A DNA stretch of 64,000 nucleotides from Megachile rotundata (lineage: Eukaryota; Arthropoda; Insecta; Hymenoptera; Megachilidae): contig NW_027473694.1 in NCBI RefSeq assembly GCF_050947335.1, positions 1 to 64,000 of the forward strand, read 5' to 3'. Below, one piece after another: positions 28,301 through 44,074 of the stretch. The position numbers and the translations under genes are program-made. Position 1 is the first letter of the stretch; the number at the start of each line of letters is the position of its first letter. A model generated the notes under the pieces. The model did no database searches. It worked only from the letters and a program-made list of their open reading frames with translations, and was not told where the DNA came from.

Positions 28301-29300
28301 TCTGCATAATATGGTTAATAATATGAGTTAGATTGATAATAGTGAGTGTAATAAATATAGTAATTGTCGCTCTATCGCTCATGTAATCACAATATGGCTA
28401 ATAATATGAGTTAGATTGATAATAATAAGAGTAATAAGTATAGTAATTGTCGTTCTATCGATCATATAAGCATAATATGGCTAATAATATGAGTTAGATT
28501 GATAATAATAAGTGTAATAAGTATAGTAATTGTCGTTCTATCGATCATATCTGCATAATATGGTTAATAATATGAGTTAGATTGATAATAGTGAGTGTAA
28601 TAAATATAGTAATTGTCGTTCTATCGCCCATATAAGCACAATATGGCTAATAATATGAGTTAGATTGATAATAATAAGAGTAATAAGTATAGTAATTGTC
28701 GTTCTATCGATCATATAAGCATAATGTGGCTAATAATATGAGTTTGATTCATAATAATAAGAGTAATAAGTATAGTAATTGTCGTTCTATCGATCATATA
28801 AGCATAATATGGCTAATAATATGAGTTAGATTTATAATAATAAGAGTAATAAGTATAGTAATTGTCGTTCTATCGATCATATAAGCACAATATGGCTAAT
28901 AATATGAGTTAGATTGATAATACTAAGAGTAGTGAGTATAGTAATTCTCATTCTATCGATCATATAAGCATAATATGGTTAATAATATGAGTTAGATTGA
29001 TAATAGTGAGTGTAATACATATAGTAATTGTCGTTCTATCGCTCATATAAGCACAATATGGTTAATAATATGAGTTAGATTGATAATAATAAGAGTAATA
29101 AGTATAGTAATTGTCGTTCTATCGATCATATAAGCATAATATGGCTAATAATATGAGTTAGATTGATAATAATAACAGTAATAAGTATAGTAATTATCGT
29201 TCTATCGATAATATAAGCATAATATGGCTAATAATATGAGTTAGATTGATAATACTAAGGGTAGTGAGTATAGTAATTGTCGTTCTATCGATCATATGAG
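25400..29300 (+). repeat. 47-monomer HOR unit, copy 1 (3901 bp)
   Basis: Unit of 3901 bp (47 x 83) whose next copy starts at 29301. Markers cataattgta (25724, 29625) and gtgtagtaag (26688, 30589) are exactly 3901 bp apart. From about 27.6 kb on, the offset grows to 4067 bp (49 x 83), because this copy lacks two monomers at 27,590 that the next one has (ttctcg ctaaggg plus aacagtaataag). The tail carries the marker cgctct at 28368. Confidence 0.88.
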
Positions 29301-32300
29301 CATAATATGGCTAATAATATGAGTTAGATTGATAATAATAAGAGTAATGAGTATAGTAATTGTCGTTCTATCGATCATATCTGCATAATATGGTTAATAA
29401 TATGAGTTAGATTGATAATAGTGAGTGTAATAAATATAGTAATTGTCGTTCTATCGCTCATGTAATCACAATATGGCTAATAATATGAGTTAGATTGATA
29501 ATAATAAGAGTAATAAGTATAGTAATTGTCGTTCTATCGATCATACAAGCATAATATGGCTAATAATATGAGTTAGATTGATAATAATAAGTGTAATAAG
29601 TATAGTAATTGTCGTTCTATCGATCATAATTGTATAATATGGTTAATAATATGAGTTAGATTGATAATAATAAGAGCAATGGGTATAGTAATTGTCGTAC
29701 TATCGATCATATAAGCATAATATGGCTAATACTATGAGTTAGATTGATAATAATAAGTGTAAAAAGTATAGTAATTGTCGTTCGATCGATCATATCTGCA
29801 TAATATGGTTAATAATATGAGTTAGATTGATAATAATAAGAGTAATGAGTATAGTAATTGTCGTACTATCGATCATATAAGCATAATATGGCTAATAATG
29901 TGAGTTAGATTGATAATAGTGAGTGCAATAAATATAGTAATTGTCGTTCTATCGCTCATATAAGCACAATATGGCTAATAATATGAGTTAGATTGATAAT
30001 AATAAGAGTAATAAGTATAGTAATAGTCGTTCTATCGATCATATAAGCAGAATATGGCTAATAATATGAGTTAGATTGATAATAATAAGTGTAATAAGTA
30101 GAGTAATTGTCGGTCTATCGATCATATCTGCATAATATGGTTAATAATATGAGTTAGATTGATAATAGTCAGTGTAATAAATATACTAATTGTCGTTCTA
30201 TCGCTCATATAAGCACAATATGGCTAATAATATGAGTTAGATTGATAATAATAAGAGTAATAAGTATAGTAATTGTCGTTCTATCGATCATATAAGCATA
30301 ATATGGCTAATAATATGAGTTAGATTGATAATACTAAGAGTAGTGAGTATAGTAATTCTCGTTCTATCGATCATATCTGCATAGTATGGTCAATAATATG
30401 AGTTACATTGATAATAATAAGAGTAATGAGTATAGTAATTGTAGTTCTATCGATCATATCTGCATAATATGGTTAATAATATGAGTTAGAATGATAATAA
30501 TAAGAGTAATAAGTATAGTAATTGTCGTTCTATCGATCATATCTGCATAATATGGTTAATAATATGAGTTAGATTGATAATAGTGAGTGTAGTAAGTATA
30601 GTGAATGTCGTTCTATCGATCATATCAGCATAATATGGGTAATAATATGAGTTGGATTGATACTAATAAGAGTAATGAGTATAGTAATTGTAGTTCTATC
30701 GATCATATAAGCATAATGTGGCTAATAATATGAGTTAGATTCATAATAATAAGTGTAATAAGTATAGTAATTGTCGTTCTATCGATCATATAAGCATAAT
30801 ATGACTAATAATATGAGTTAGATTGATAATAATAAGAGTACTGAGTATAGTAATTGTAGTTCTATCGATCATATCTGCATAATATGGTTAATAATATGAG
30901 TTAGAATGATAATAATAAGAGTAATAAGTATAGTAATTGTCGTTCTATCGATCATATCTGCATAATATGGTTAATAATATGAGTTAGATTGATAATAGTG
31001 AGTGTAATACGTATAGTGAATGTCGTTCTATCGATCATATCAGCATAATACGGGTAATAATATGAGTTGGATTGATAATAATAAGAGTACTGAGTATAGT
31101 AATTGTAGTTCTATCGATCATATCTGCATAATATGGTTAATAATATGAGTTAGAATGATAATAATAAGAGTAATAAGTATAGTAATAGTCGTTCTATCGA
31201 TCATATAAGCAGAATATGGCTAATAATATGAGTTAGATTGATAATAATAAGTGTAATAAGTAGAGTAATTGTCGGTCTATCGATCATATCTGCATAATAT
31301 GGTTAATTATATGAGTTAGATTGGTAATAGTGAGTGTAATAAATATAGTAATTGTCGTTCTATCGCTCATATAAGCACAATGTGGCTAATAATATGAGTT
31401 AGATTGATAATAATAAGAGTAGTAAGTATAGTAATTGTCGTTCTATCGATAATATAAGCATAATATGGCTAATAATATGAGTTAGATTGATAATACTAAG
31501 GGTAGTGAGTATAGTAATTCTCGTTCTATCGATCATATAAGCATAATATGGCTAATAATATGAGTTAGATTGATAATAATAACAGTAATAAGTATAGTAA
31601 TTATCGTTCTATCGATAATATAAGCATAATATGGCTAATAATATGAGTTAGATTGATAATACTAAGGGTAGTGAGTATAGTAATTGTCGTTCTATCGATC
31701 ATATAAGCATAATATGGCTAATAGCATGAGTTAGATTGATAATAATAAGAGTAATGAGTATAGTAATTGTAGTTCTATCGATCATTGAAGCATAATATGG
31801 CTAATAATATGAGTTAGATTGATAATAATAAGAGTAATGAGTATAGTAATTGTAGTTCTATCGATCATATCTGCATAATATGGTTAATAATATGAGTTAG
31901 AATGATAATAATAAGAGTAATAAGTATAGTAATTGTCGTTCTATCGATCATATCTGCATAATATGGTTAATAATATGAGTTAGATTGATAATAATAAGAG
32001 TAATGAGTATAGTAATTGTAGTTCTATCGATCATATCTGCATAATATGGTTAATAATATGAGTTAGAATGATAATAATAAGAGTAATAAGTATAGTAATT
32101 GTCGTTCTATCGATCATATCTGCATAATATGGTTAATAATATGAGTTAGATTGATAATAGTGAGTGTAATAAGTATAGTGAATGTCGTTCTATCGATCAT
32201 ATCAGCATAATATGGGTAATAATATGAGTTGGATTGATAATAATAAGAGTAATGAGTATAGTAATTGTAGTTCTATCGATCATATAAGCATAATATGGCT

Positions 32301-33367
32301 AATAGCATGAGTTAGATTGATAATAATAAGAGTAATGAGTATAGTAATTGTCGTTCTATCGATCATATCTGCATAATATGGTTAATAATATGAGTTAGAT
32401 TGATAATAGTGAGTGTAATAAATATAGTAATTGTCGCTCTATCGCTCATGTAATCACAATATGGCTAATAATATGAGTTAGATTGATAATAATAAGAGTA
32501 ATAAGTATAGTAATTGTCGTTCTATCGATCATATAAGCATAATATGGCTAATAATATGAGTTAGATTGATAATAATAAGTGTAATAAGTATAGTAATTGT
32601 CGTTCTATCGATCATATCTGCATAATATGGTTAATAATATGAGTTAGATTGATAATAGTGAGTGTAATAAATATAGTAATTGTCGTTCTATCGCCCATAT
32701 AAGCACAATATGGCTAATAATATGAGTTAGATTGATAATAATAAGAGTAATAAGTATAGTAATTGTCGTTCTATCGATCATATAAGCATAATGTGGCTAA
32801 TAATATGAGTTTGATTCATAATAATAAGAGTAATAAGTATAGTAATTGTCGTTCTATCGATCATATAAGCATAATATGGCTAATAATATGAGTTAGATTT
32901 ATAATAATAAGAGTAATAAGTATAGTAATTGTCGTTCTATCGATCATATAAGCACAATATGGCTAATAATATGAGTTAGATTGATAATACTAAGAGTAGT
33001 GAGTATAGTAATTCTCATTCTATCGATCATATAAGCATAATATGGTTAATAATATGAGTTAGATTGATAATAGTGAGTGTAATACATATAGTAATTGTCG
33101 TTCTATCGCTCATATAAGCACAATATGGTTAATAATATGAGTTAGATTGATAATAATAAGAGTAATAAGTATAGTAATTGTCGTTCTATCGATCATATAA
33201 GCATAATATGGCTAATAATATGAGTTAGATTGATAATAATAACAGTAATAAGTATAGTAATTATCGTTCTATCGATAATATAAGCATAATATGGCTAATA
33301 ATATGAGTTAGATTGATAATACTAAGGGTAGTGAGTATAGTAATTGTCGTTCTATCGATCATATGAG
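29301..33367 (+). repeat. 49-monomer HOR unit, copy 2 (4067 bp)
   Basis: Full-length version of the preceding unit, with cgctct at 32435, 4067 bp after 28368. A third copy begins at 33368 but holds only for about four monomers (attagagtaataag, catacaag, aagtgtaataag, cataattgc) before the order changes at 33700. The 4067-bp form is probably ancestral because the 3901-bp form is explained by one simple deletion. Confidence 0.87.
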
Positions 33368-33699
33368 CATAATATGGCTAATAATATGAGTTAGATTGAT
33401 AATAATAAGAGTAATGAGTATAGTAATTGTCGTTCTATCGATCATATCTGCATAATATGGTTAATAATATGAGTTAGATTGATAATAGTGAGTGTAATAA
33501 ATATAGTAATTGTCGTTCTATCGCTCATGTAATCACAATATGGCTAATAATATGAGTTAGATTGATAATAATTAGAGTAATAAGTATAGTAATTGTCGTT
33601 CTATCGATCATACAAGCATAATATGGCTAATAATATGAGTTAGATTGATAATAATAAGTGTAATAAGTATAGTAATTGTCGTTCTATCGATCATAATTG

Positions 33700-34280
33700 C
33701 ATAATATGGTTAATAATATGAGTTAGATTGATAATAGTGAGTGTAATAAATATAGTAATTGTCGTTCTATCGCTCATATAACCATAATATGGCTAATAGC
33801 ATGAGTTGGATTGATAATAATAAGAGTAATGAGTATAGTAATTGTCGTTCTATCGATCATATCTGCATAATATGGTTAATAATATGAGTTAGATTGATAA
33901 TAGTGAGTGTAATAAATATAGTAATTGTCGTTCTATCGCTCATATTAGCACAATATGGCTAATAACATGAGTTAGATTGATAATAATAAGAGTAGTAACT
34001 ATAGTAATTGTCGTTCTATCGATCGTATAAGCATGCAATGGTTAATAATATGAGTTAGATTGATAATAATAACAGTAATAAGTATAGTAATTGTCGTTCT
34101 ATCGATAATATAAGCATAATATGGCTAATAATATGAGTTAGATTGATAATACTAAGAGTAGTGAGTATAGTAATTGTCGTTCTCTCGATCATATAAGCAT
34201 AATATGGCTAATAATATGAGTTAGATTGATAATACTAAGAGTAGTGAGTACAGTAATTCTCGTTCTATCGATCATATAAG
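33700..34280 (+). repeat. Seven-monomer cassette with catgcaatgg, copy 1 of 3
   Basis: A recognisable run: gctcatataac end, tagcatgagttgg, gctcatattag end, aacatgag with agtagtaactatag and gatcgtataag, then catgcaatgg with aacagtaataag, then two tactaagag monomers (gttctctcg, then tacagtaattctcg). The same run is at 45901-46481 (offset 12,201) and, one monomer shorter, at 58850-59347. The gcatgc palindrome at the catgcaatgg monomer is also seen at 1578 and 4234 in a related context. Confidence 0.86.
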
Positions 34281-37200
34281 CATAATATGGCTAATAATAT
34301 GAGTTAGATTGATAATAATAAGAGTAATGAGTATAGTAATTGTAGTTCTATCGATCATTGAAGCATAATATGGCTAATAATATGAGTTAGATTGATAATA
34401 ATAAGAGTAATGAGTATAGTAATTGTAGTTCTATCGATCATATCTGCATAATATGGTTAATAATATGAGTTAGAATGATAATAATAAGAGTAATAAGTAT
34501 AGTAATTGTCGTTCTATCGATCATATCTGCATAATATGGTTAATAATATGAGTTAGATTGATAATAATAAGAGTAATGAGTATAGTAATTGTAGTTCTAT
34601 CGATCATATCTGCATAATATGGTTAATAATATGAGTTAGAATGATAATAATAAGAGTAATAAGTATAGTAATTGTCGTTCTATCGATCATATCTGCATAA
34701 TATGGTTAATAATATGAGTTAGATTGATAATAGTGAGTGTAATAAGTATAGTGAATGTCGTTCTATCGATCATATCAGCATAATATGGGTAATAATATGA
34801 GTTGGATTGATAATAATAAGAGTAATGAGTATAGTAATTGTAGTTCTATCGACCATATAAGCATAATATGGCTAATAGCATGAGTTAGATTGATAATAAT
34901 AAGAGTAATGAGTATAGTAATTGTCGTTCTATCGATCATATCTGCATAATATGGTTAATAATATGAGTTAGATTGATAATAGTGAGTGTAATAAATATAG
35001 TAATTGTCGCTCTATCGCTCATGTAATCACAATATGGCTAATAATATGAGTTAGATTGATAATAATAAGAGTAATAAGTATAGTAATTGTCGTTCTATCG
35101 ATCATATAAGCATAATATGGCTAATAATATGAGTTAGATTGATAATAATAAGTGTAATAAGTATAGTAATTGTCGTTCTATCGATCATATAAGCATAATA
35201 TGGCTAATAATATGAGTTAGATTGATAATAATAAGAGTAATGAGTATAGTAATTGTCGTTCTATCGATTATATAAGCATAATATGGCTAATAATATGAGT
35301 TAGATTTATAATAATAAGAGTAATAAGTATAGTAATTGTCGTTCTATCGATCATATAAGCACAATATGGCTAATAATATGAGTTAGATTGATAATAATAA
35401 GAGTAATAAGTATAGTAATTGTCGTTCTATCGATCATATCTGCATAATATGGTTAATAATATGAGTTAGATTGATAATAGTGAGTGTAAGAAATATAGTA
35501 ATTGTCGTTCTATCGCTCATATAAGCACAATATGGCTAATAATATGAGTTAGATTGATAATAATAAGAGTAATAAGTATAGTAATTGTCGTTCTATCGAT
35601 CATATAAGCATAATGTGGCTAATAATATGAGTTTGATTCATAATAATAAGAGTAATAAGTATAGTAATTGTCGTTCTATCGATCATATAAGCATAATATG
35701 GCTAATAATATGAGTTAGATTTATAATGATAAGAGTAATAAGTATAGTAATTGTCGTTCTATCGATCATATAAGCACAATATGGCTAATAATATGAGTTA
35801 GATTGATAATACTAAGAGTAGTGAGTATAGTAATTCTCATTCTATCGATCATATAAGCATAATATGGTTAATAATATGAGTTAGATTGATAATAGTGAGT
35901 GTAATACATATAGTAATTGTGTTTCTATCGCTCATATAAGCACAATATGGTTAATAATATGAGTTAGATTGATAATAGTAAGAGTAATAAGTATAGTAAT
36001 TGTCGTTCTATCGATCATATAAGCATAATATGGCTAATAATATGAGTTAGATTGATAATACTAAGGGTAGTGAGTATAGTAATTGTCGTTCTATCGATCA
36101 TATGAGCATAATATGGCTAATAATATGAGTTAGATTGATAATAATAAGAGTAATGAGTATAGTAATTGTCGTTCTATCGATCATATCTGCATAATATGGT
36201 TAATAATATGAGTTAGATTGATAATAGTGAGTGTAATAAATATAGTAATTGTCGTTCTATCGCTCATGTAATCACAATATGGCTAATAATATGAGTTAGA
36301 TTGATAATAATTAGAGTAATAAGTATAGTAATTGTCGTTCTATCGATCATATCTGCATAATATGGTTAATAATATGAGTTAGATTGATAATAATAAGAGT
36401 AATGAGTATAGTAATTGTAGTTCTATCGATCATATCTGCATAATATGGTTAATAATATCAGTTAGAATGATAATAATAAGAGTAATAAGTATAGTAATTG
36501 TCGTTCTATCGATCATATCTGCATAATATGGTTAATAATATGAGTTAGATTGATAATAGTGAGTGTAATAAGTATAGTGAATGTCGTTCTATCGATCATA
36601 TCAGCATAATATGGGTAATAATATGAGTTGGATTGATAATAATAAGAGTAATGAGTATAGTAATTGTAGTTCTATCGATCATATAAGCATAATATGGCTA
36701 ATAGCATGAGTTAGATTGATAATAATAAGAGTAATGAGTATAGTAATTGTCGTTCTATCGATCATATCTGCATAATATGGTTAATAATATGAGTTAGATT
36801 GATAATAGTGAGTGTAATAAATATAGTAATTGTCGCTCTATCGCTCATGTAATCACAATATGGCTAATAATATGAGTTAGATTGATAATAATAAGAGTAA
36901 TAAGTATAGTAATTGTCGTTCTATCGATCATATAAGCATAATATGGCTAATAATATGAGTTAGATTGATAATAATAAGTGTAATAAGTATAGTAATTGTC
37001 GTTCTATCGATCATATCTGCATAATATGGTTAATAATATGAGTTAGATTGATAATAGTGAGTGTAATAAATATAGTAATTGTCGTTCTATCGCCCATATA
37101 AGCACAATATGGCTAATAATATGAGTTAGATTGATAATAATAAGAGTAATAAGTATAGTAATTGTCGTTCTATCGATCATATAAGCATAATGTGGCTAAT

Positions 37201-40200
37201 AATATGAGTTTGATTCATAATAATAAGAGTAATAAGTATAGTAATTGTCGTTCTATCGATCATATAAGCATAATATGGCTAATAATATGAGTTAGATTTA
37301 TAATAATAAGAGTAATAAGTATAGTAATTGTCGTTCTATCGATCATATAAGCACAATATGGCTAATAATATGAGTTAGATTGATAATACTAAGAGTAGTG
37401 AGTATAGTAATTCTCATTCTATCGATCATATAAGCATAATATGGTTAATAATATGAGTTAGATTGATAATAGTGAGTGTAATACATATAGTAATTGTCGT
37501 TCTATCGCTCATATAAGCACAATATGGTTAATAATATGAGTTAGATTGATAATAATAAGAGTAATAAGTATAGTAATTGTCGTTCTATCGATCATATAAG
37601 CATAATATGGCTAATAATATGAGTTAGATTGATAATAATAACAGTAATAAGTATAGTAATTATCGTTCTATCGATAATATAAGCATAATATGGCTAATAA
37701 TATGAGTTAGATTGATAATACTAAGGGTAGTGAGTATAGTAATTGTCGTTCTATCGATCATATGAGCATAATATGGCTAATAATATGAGTTAGATTGATA
37801 ATAATAAGAGTAATGAGTATAGTAATTGTCGTTCTATCGATCATATCTGCATAATATGGTTAATAATATGAGTTAGATTGATAATAGTGAGTGTAATAAA
37901 TATAGTAATTGTCGTTCTATCGCTCATGTAATCACAATATGGCTAATAATATGAGTTAGATTGATAATAATTAGAGTAATAAGTATAGTAATTGTCGTTC
38001 TATCGATCATACAAGCATAATATGGCTAATAATATGAGTTAGATTGATAATAATAAGTGTAATAAGTATAGTAATTGTCGTTCTATCGATCATAATTGCA
38101 TAATATGGTTAATAATATGAGTTAGATTGATAATAATAAGAGCAATGAGTATAGTAATTGTCGTACTATCGATCATATAAGCATAATATGGCTAATAATA
38201 TGAGTTAGATTGATAATAATAAGAGTAATGAGTATAGTAATTGTAGTTCTATCGATCATTGAAGCATAATATGGCTAATAGCATGAGTTAGATTGATAAT
38301 AATAAGAGTAATGAGTATAGTAATTGTCGTTCAATCGATCATATCTGCATAATATGGTTAATAATATGAGTTAGATTGATAATAGTGAGTGTAATAAATA
38401 TAGTAATTGTCATTGTATCGCTCATGTAATCACAATATGGCTAATAATATGAGTTAGATTGATAATAATAACAGTAATAAGTATAGTAATTGTCGTTCTA
38501 TCGATCATATAAGCATAATATGGCTAATAATATGAGTTAGATTGATAATACTAAGAGTAGTGAGTATAGTAATTGTCGTTCTCTCGATCATATAAGCATA
38601 ATATGGCTCATAATATGAGTTAGATTGATAATACTAAGAGTAGTGAGTACAGTAATTCTCGTTCTATCGATCATATAAGCATAATATGGCTAATAATATG
38701 AGTTAGATTGATAATAATAAGAGTAATGAGTATAGTAATTGTAGTTCTATCGATCATTGAAGCATAATATGGCTAATAATATGAGTTAGATTGATAATAA
38801 TAAGAGTAATGAGTATAGTAATTGTAGTTCTATCGATCATATCTGCATAATATGGTTAATAATATGAGTTGGAATGATAATAATAAGAGTAATAAGTATA
38901 GTAATTGTCGTTCTATCGATCATATCTGCATAATATTTTTAATAATATGAGTTAGATTGATAATAATAAGAGTAATGAGTATAGTAATTGTAGTTCTATC
39001 GATCATATCTGCATAATATGGTTAATAATATGAGTTAGAATGATAATAATAAGAGTAATAAGTATAGTAATTGACGTTCTATCGATCATATCTGCATAAT
39101 ATGGTTAATAATTTGAGTTAGATTGATAATAGTGAGTGTAATAAGTATAGTGAATGTCGTTCTATCGATCATATCAGCATAACATGGGTAATAATATGAG
39201 TTGGATTGATAACAATAAGAGTAATGAGTATAGTAATTGTAGTTCTATCGATCATATAAGCATAATCTGGCTAATAATATGAGTTAGATTCATAATAATA
39301 AGAGTAATAAGTATAGTAATTGTCGTTCTATCGATCATATCTGCATAATATGGTTAATAATATGAGTTAGATTGATAATAATAAGAGTAATAAGTATAGT
39401 AATTGTCGTTCTATCGATCATATAAGCATAATATGGCTAATAATATGAGTTAGATTGATAATAATAACAGTAATAAGTATAGTAATTATCGTTCTATCGA
39501 TAATATAAGCATAATATGGCTAATAATATGAGTTAGATTGATAATACTAAGGGTAGTGAGTATAGTAATTGTCGTTCTATCGATCATATGAGCATAATAT
39601 GGCTAATAATATGAGTTAGATTGATAATAATAAGAGTAATGAGTATAGTAATTGTCGTTCTATCGATCATATCTGCATAATATGGTTAATAATATGAGTT
39701 AGATTGATAATAGTGAGTGTAATAAATATAGTAATTGTCGTTCTATCGCTCATGTAATCACAATATGGTTAATAATATGAGTTAGATTGATAATAATAAG
39801 AGCAATGAGTATAGTAATTGTCGTACTATCGATCATATAAGCATAATATGGCTAATAATATGAGTTAGATTGATAATAATAAGAGTAATGAGTATAGTAA
39901 TTGTAGTTCTATCGATCATTGAAGCATAATATGGCTAATAGCATGAGTTAGATTGATAATAATAAGAGTAATGAGTATAGTAATTGTCGTTCAATCGATC
40001 ATATCTGCATAATATGGTTAATAATATGAGTTAGATTGATAATAGTGAGTGTAATAAATATAGTAATTGTCATTGTATCGCTCATGTAATCACAATATGG
40101 CTAATAATATGAGTTAGATTGATAATAATAAGAGTAATAAGTATAGTAATTGTCGTTCTATCGATCATATAAGCATAATGTGGCTAATAATATGAGTTTG

Positions 40201-42414
40201 ATTCATAATAATAAGAGTAATAAGTATAGTAATTGTCGTTCTATCGATCATATAAGCATAATATGGCTAATAATATGAGTTAGATTTATAATAATAAGAG
40301 TAATAAGTATAGTAATTGTCGTTCTATCGATCATATAAGCACAATATGGCTAATAATATGAGTTAGATTGATAATAGTGAGTGTAATAAATATAGTAATT
40401 GTCGCTCTATCGCTCATGTAATCACAATATGGCTAATAATATGAGTTAGATTGATAATAATAAGAGTAATAAGTATAGTAATTGTCGTTCTATCGATCAT
40501 ATAAGCATAATATGGCTAATAATATGAGTTAGATTGATAATAATAAGTGTAATAAGTATAGTAATTGTCGTTCTATCGATCATATCTGCATAATATGGTT
40601 AATAATATGAGTTAGATTGATAATAGTGAGTGTAATAAATATAGTAATTGTCGTTCTATCGCCCATATAAGCACAATATGGCTAATAATATGAGTTAGAT
40701 TGATAATAATAAGAGTAATAAGTATAGTAATTGTCGTTCTATCGATCATATAAGCATAATGTGGCTAATAATATGAGTTTGATTCATAATAATAAGAGTA
40801 ATAAGTATAGTAATTGTCGTTCTATCGATCATATAAGCATAATATGGCTAATAATATGAGTTAGATTTATAATAATAAGAGTAATAAGTATAGTAATTGT
40901 CGTTCTATCGATCATATAAGCACAATATGGCTAATAATATGAGTTAGATTGATAATACTAAGAGTAGTGAGTATAGTAATTCTCATTCTATCGATCATAT
41001 AAGCATAATATGGTTAATAATATGAGTTAGATTGATAATAGTGAGTGTAATACATATAGTAATTGTCGTTCTATCGCTCATATAAGCACAATATGGTTAA
41101 TAATATGAGTTAGATTGATAATAATAAGAGTAATAAGTATAGTAATTGTCGTTCTATCGATCATATAAGCATAATATGGCTAATAATATGAGTTAGATTG
41201 ATAATAATAACAGTAATAAGTATAGTAATTATCGTTCTATCGATAATATAAGCATAATATGGCTAATAATATGAGTTAGATTGATAATACTAAGGGTAGT
41301 GAGTATAGTAATTGTCGTTCTATCGATCATATGAGCATAATATGGCTAATAATATGAGTTAGATTGATAATAATAAGAGTAATGAGTATAGTAATTGTCG
41401 TTCTATCGATCATATCTGCATAATATGGTTAATAATATGAGTTAGATTGATAATAGTGAGTGTAATAAATATAGTAATTGTCGTTCTATCGCTCATGTAA
41501 TCACAATATGGCTAATAATATGAGTTAGATTGATAATAATTAGAGTAATAAGTATAGTAATTGTCGTTCTATCGATCATACAAGCATAATATGGCTAATA
41601 ATATGAGTTAGATTGATAATAATAAGTGTAATAAGTATAGTAATTGTCGTTCTATCGATCATAATTGCATAATATGGTTAATAATATGAGTTAGATTGAT
41701 AATAATAAGAGCAATGAGTATAGTAATTGTCGTACTATCGATCATATAAGCATAATATGGCTAATAATATGAGTTAGATTGATAATAATAAGAGTAATGA
41801 GTATAGTAATTGTAGTTCTATCGATCATTGAAGCATAATATGGCTAATAGCATGAGTTAGATTGATAATAATAAGAGTAATGAGTATAGTAATTGTCGTT
41901 CAATCGATCATATCTGCATAATATGGTTAATAATATGAGTTAGATTGATAATAGTGAGTGTAATAAATATAGTAATTGTCATTGTATCGCTCATGTAATC
42001 ACAATATGGCTAATAATATGAGTTAGATTGATAATACTAAGAGTAGTGAGTATAGTAATTGTCGTTCTCTCGATCATATAAGCATAATATGGCTCATAAT
42101 ATGAGTTAGATTGATAATACTAAGAGTAGTGAGTACAGTAATTCTCGTTCTATCGATCATATAAGCATAATATGGCTAATAATATGAGTTAGATTGATAA
42201 TAATAAGAGTAATGAGTATAGTAATTGTAGTTCTATCGATCATTGAAGCATAATATGGCTAATAATATGAGTTAGATTGATAATAATAAGAGTAATGAGT
42301 ATAGTAATTGTAGTTCTATCGATCATATCTGCATAATATGGTTAATAATATGAGTTGGAATGATAATAATAAGAGTAATAAGTATAGTAATTGTCGTTCT
42401 ATCGATCATATCTG

Positions 42415-44074
42415 CATAATATTTTTAATAATATGAGTTAGATTGATAATAATAAGAGTAATGAGTATAGTAATTGTAGTTCTATCGATCATATCTGCAT
42501 AATATGGTTAATAATATGAGTTAGAATGATAATAATAAGAGTAATAAGTATAGTAATTGACGTTCTATCGATCATATCTGCATAATATGGTTAATAATTT
42601 GAGTTAGATTGATAATAGTGAGTGTAATAAGTATAGTGAATGTCGTTCTATCGATCATATCAGCATAACATGGGTAATAATATGAGTTGGATTGATAACA
42701 ATAAGAGTAATGAGTATAGTAATTGTAGTTCTATCGATCATATAAGCATAATCTGGCTAATAATATGAGTTAGATTCATAATAATAAGAGTAATAAGTAT
42801 AGTAATTGTCGTTCTATCGATCATATCTGCATAATATGGTTAATAATATGAGTTAGATTGATAATAATAAGAGTAATAAGTATAGTAATTGTCGTTCTAT
42901 CGATCATATAAGCATAATATGGCTAATAATATGAGTTAGATTGATAATAATAACAGTAATAAGTATAGTAATTATCGTTCTATCGATAATATAAGCATAA
43001 TATGGCTAATAATATGAGTTAGATTGATAATACTAAGGGTAGTGAGTATAGTAATTGTCGTTCTATCGATCATATGAGCATAATATGGCTAATAATATGA
43101 GTTAGATTGATAATAATAAGAGTAATGAGTATAGTAATTGTCGTTCTATCGATCATATCTGCATAATATGGTTAATAATATGAGTTAGATTGATAATAGT
43201 GAGTGTAATAAATATAGTAATTGTCGTTCTATCGCTCATGTAATCACAATATGGTTAATAATATGAGTTAGATTGATAATAATAAGAGCAATGAGTATAG
43301 TAATTGTCGTACTATCGATCATATAAGCATAATATGGCTAATAATATGAGTTAGATTGATAATAATAAGAGTAATGAGTATAGTAATTGTAGTTCTATCG
43401 ATCATTGAAGCATAATATGGCTAATAGCATGAGTTAGATTGATAATAATAAGAGTAATGAGTATAGTAATTGTCGTTCAATCGATCATATCTGCATAATA
43501 TGGTTAATAATATGAGTTAGATTGATAATAGTGAGTGTAATAAATATAGTAATTGTCATTGTATCGCTCATGTAATCACAATATGGCTAATAATATGAGT
43601 TAGATTGATAATAATAACAGTAATAAGTATAGTAATTGTCGTTCTATCGATCATATAAGCATAATATGGCTAATAATATGAGTTAGATTGATAATACTAA
43701 GAGTAGTGAGTATAGTAATTGTCGTTCTCTCGATCATATAAGCATAATATGGCTCATAATATGAGTTAGATTGATAATACTAAGAGTAGTGAGTACAGTA
43801 ATTCTCGTTCTATCGATCATATAAGCATAATATGGCTAATAATATGAGTTAGATTGATAATAATAAGAGTAATGAGTATAGTAATTGTAGTTCTATCGAT
43901 CATTGAAGCATAATATGGCTAATAATATGAGTTAGATTGATAATAATAAGAGTAATGAGTATAGTAATTGTAGTTCTATCGATCATATCTGCATAATATG
44001 GTTAATAATATGAGTTGGAATGATAATAATAAGAGTAATAAGTATAGTAATTGTCGTTCTATCGATCATATCTG
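42415..44074 (+). repeat. 20-monomer HOR unit (1660 bp), first example
   Basis: Unit measured between successive monomers with cataatatttttaat, a rare form of the cataatatggttaat box. These lie at 38929, 42415, 44075, 50800, 54202, 55862 and 57522. The distance 42415 to 44075 is 1660 bp (20 x 83). The unit contains tgacgttct, aatttgag, acatggg, taatctggct, aacag, ctaaggg, gagcaatgag, attgaag and gttcaatcg monomers in fixed order. Confidence 0.9.

Larger units (their letters stand above)
19175..33284 (+). repeat. About 13.3-kb HOR, copy 2, rearranged
   Basis: Second large copy, about 170 monomers long. It starts inside the 5894-type sequence at the hybrid monomer 19092-19174. It follows copy 1 to about 25,358, where a monomer with tcataataataag switches to agtaataag (copy 1 has tgtaataag). 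From 25400 it runs through an extra version of the 15937-18.1 kb block, then through the block again from 29301. It keeps nine monomers after 31873 that copy 1 lacks. All differences are whole multiples of 83 bp. Confidence 0.8.

Noticed and set aside
38929..38945. Poly-T tract in cataatatttttaat as a transcription terminator
   Set aside because: It is a small change of the cataatatggttaat box with unchanged length, repeated in seven HOR copies, with no hairpin or gene upstream.
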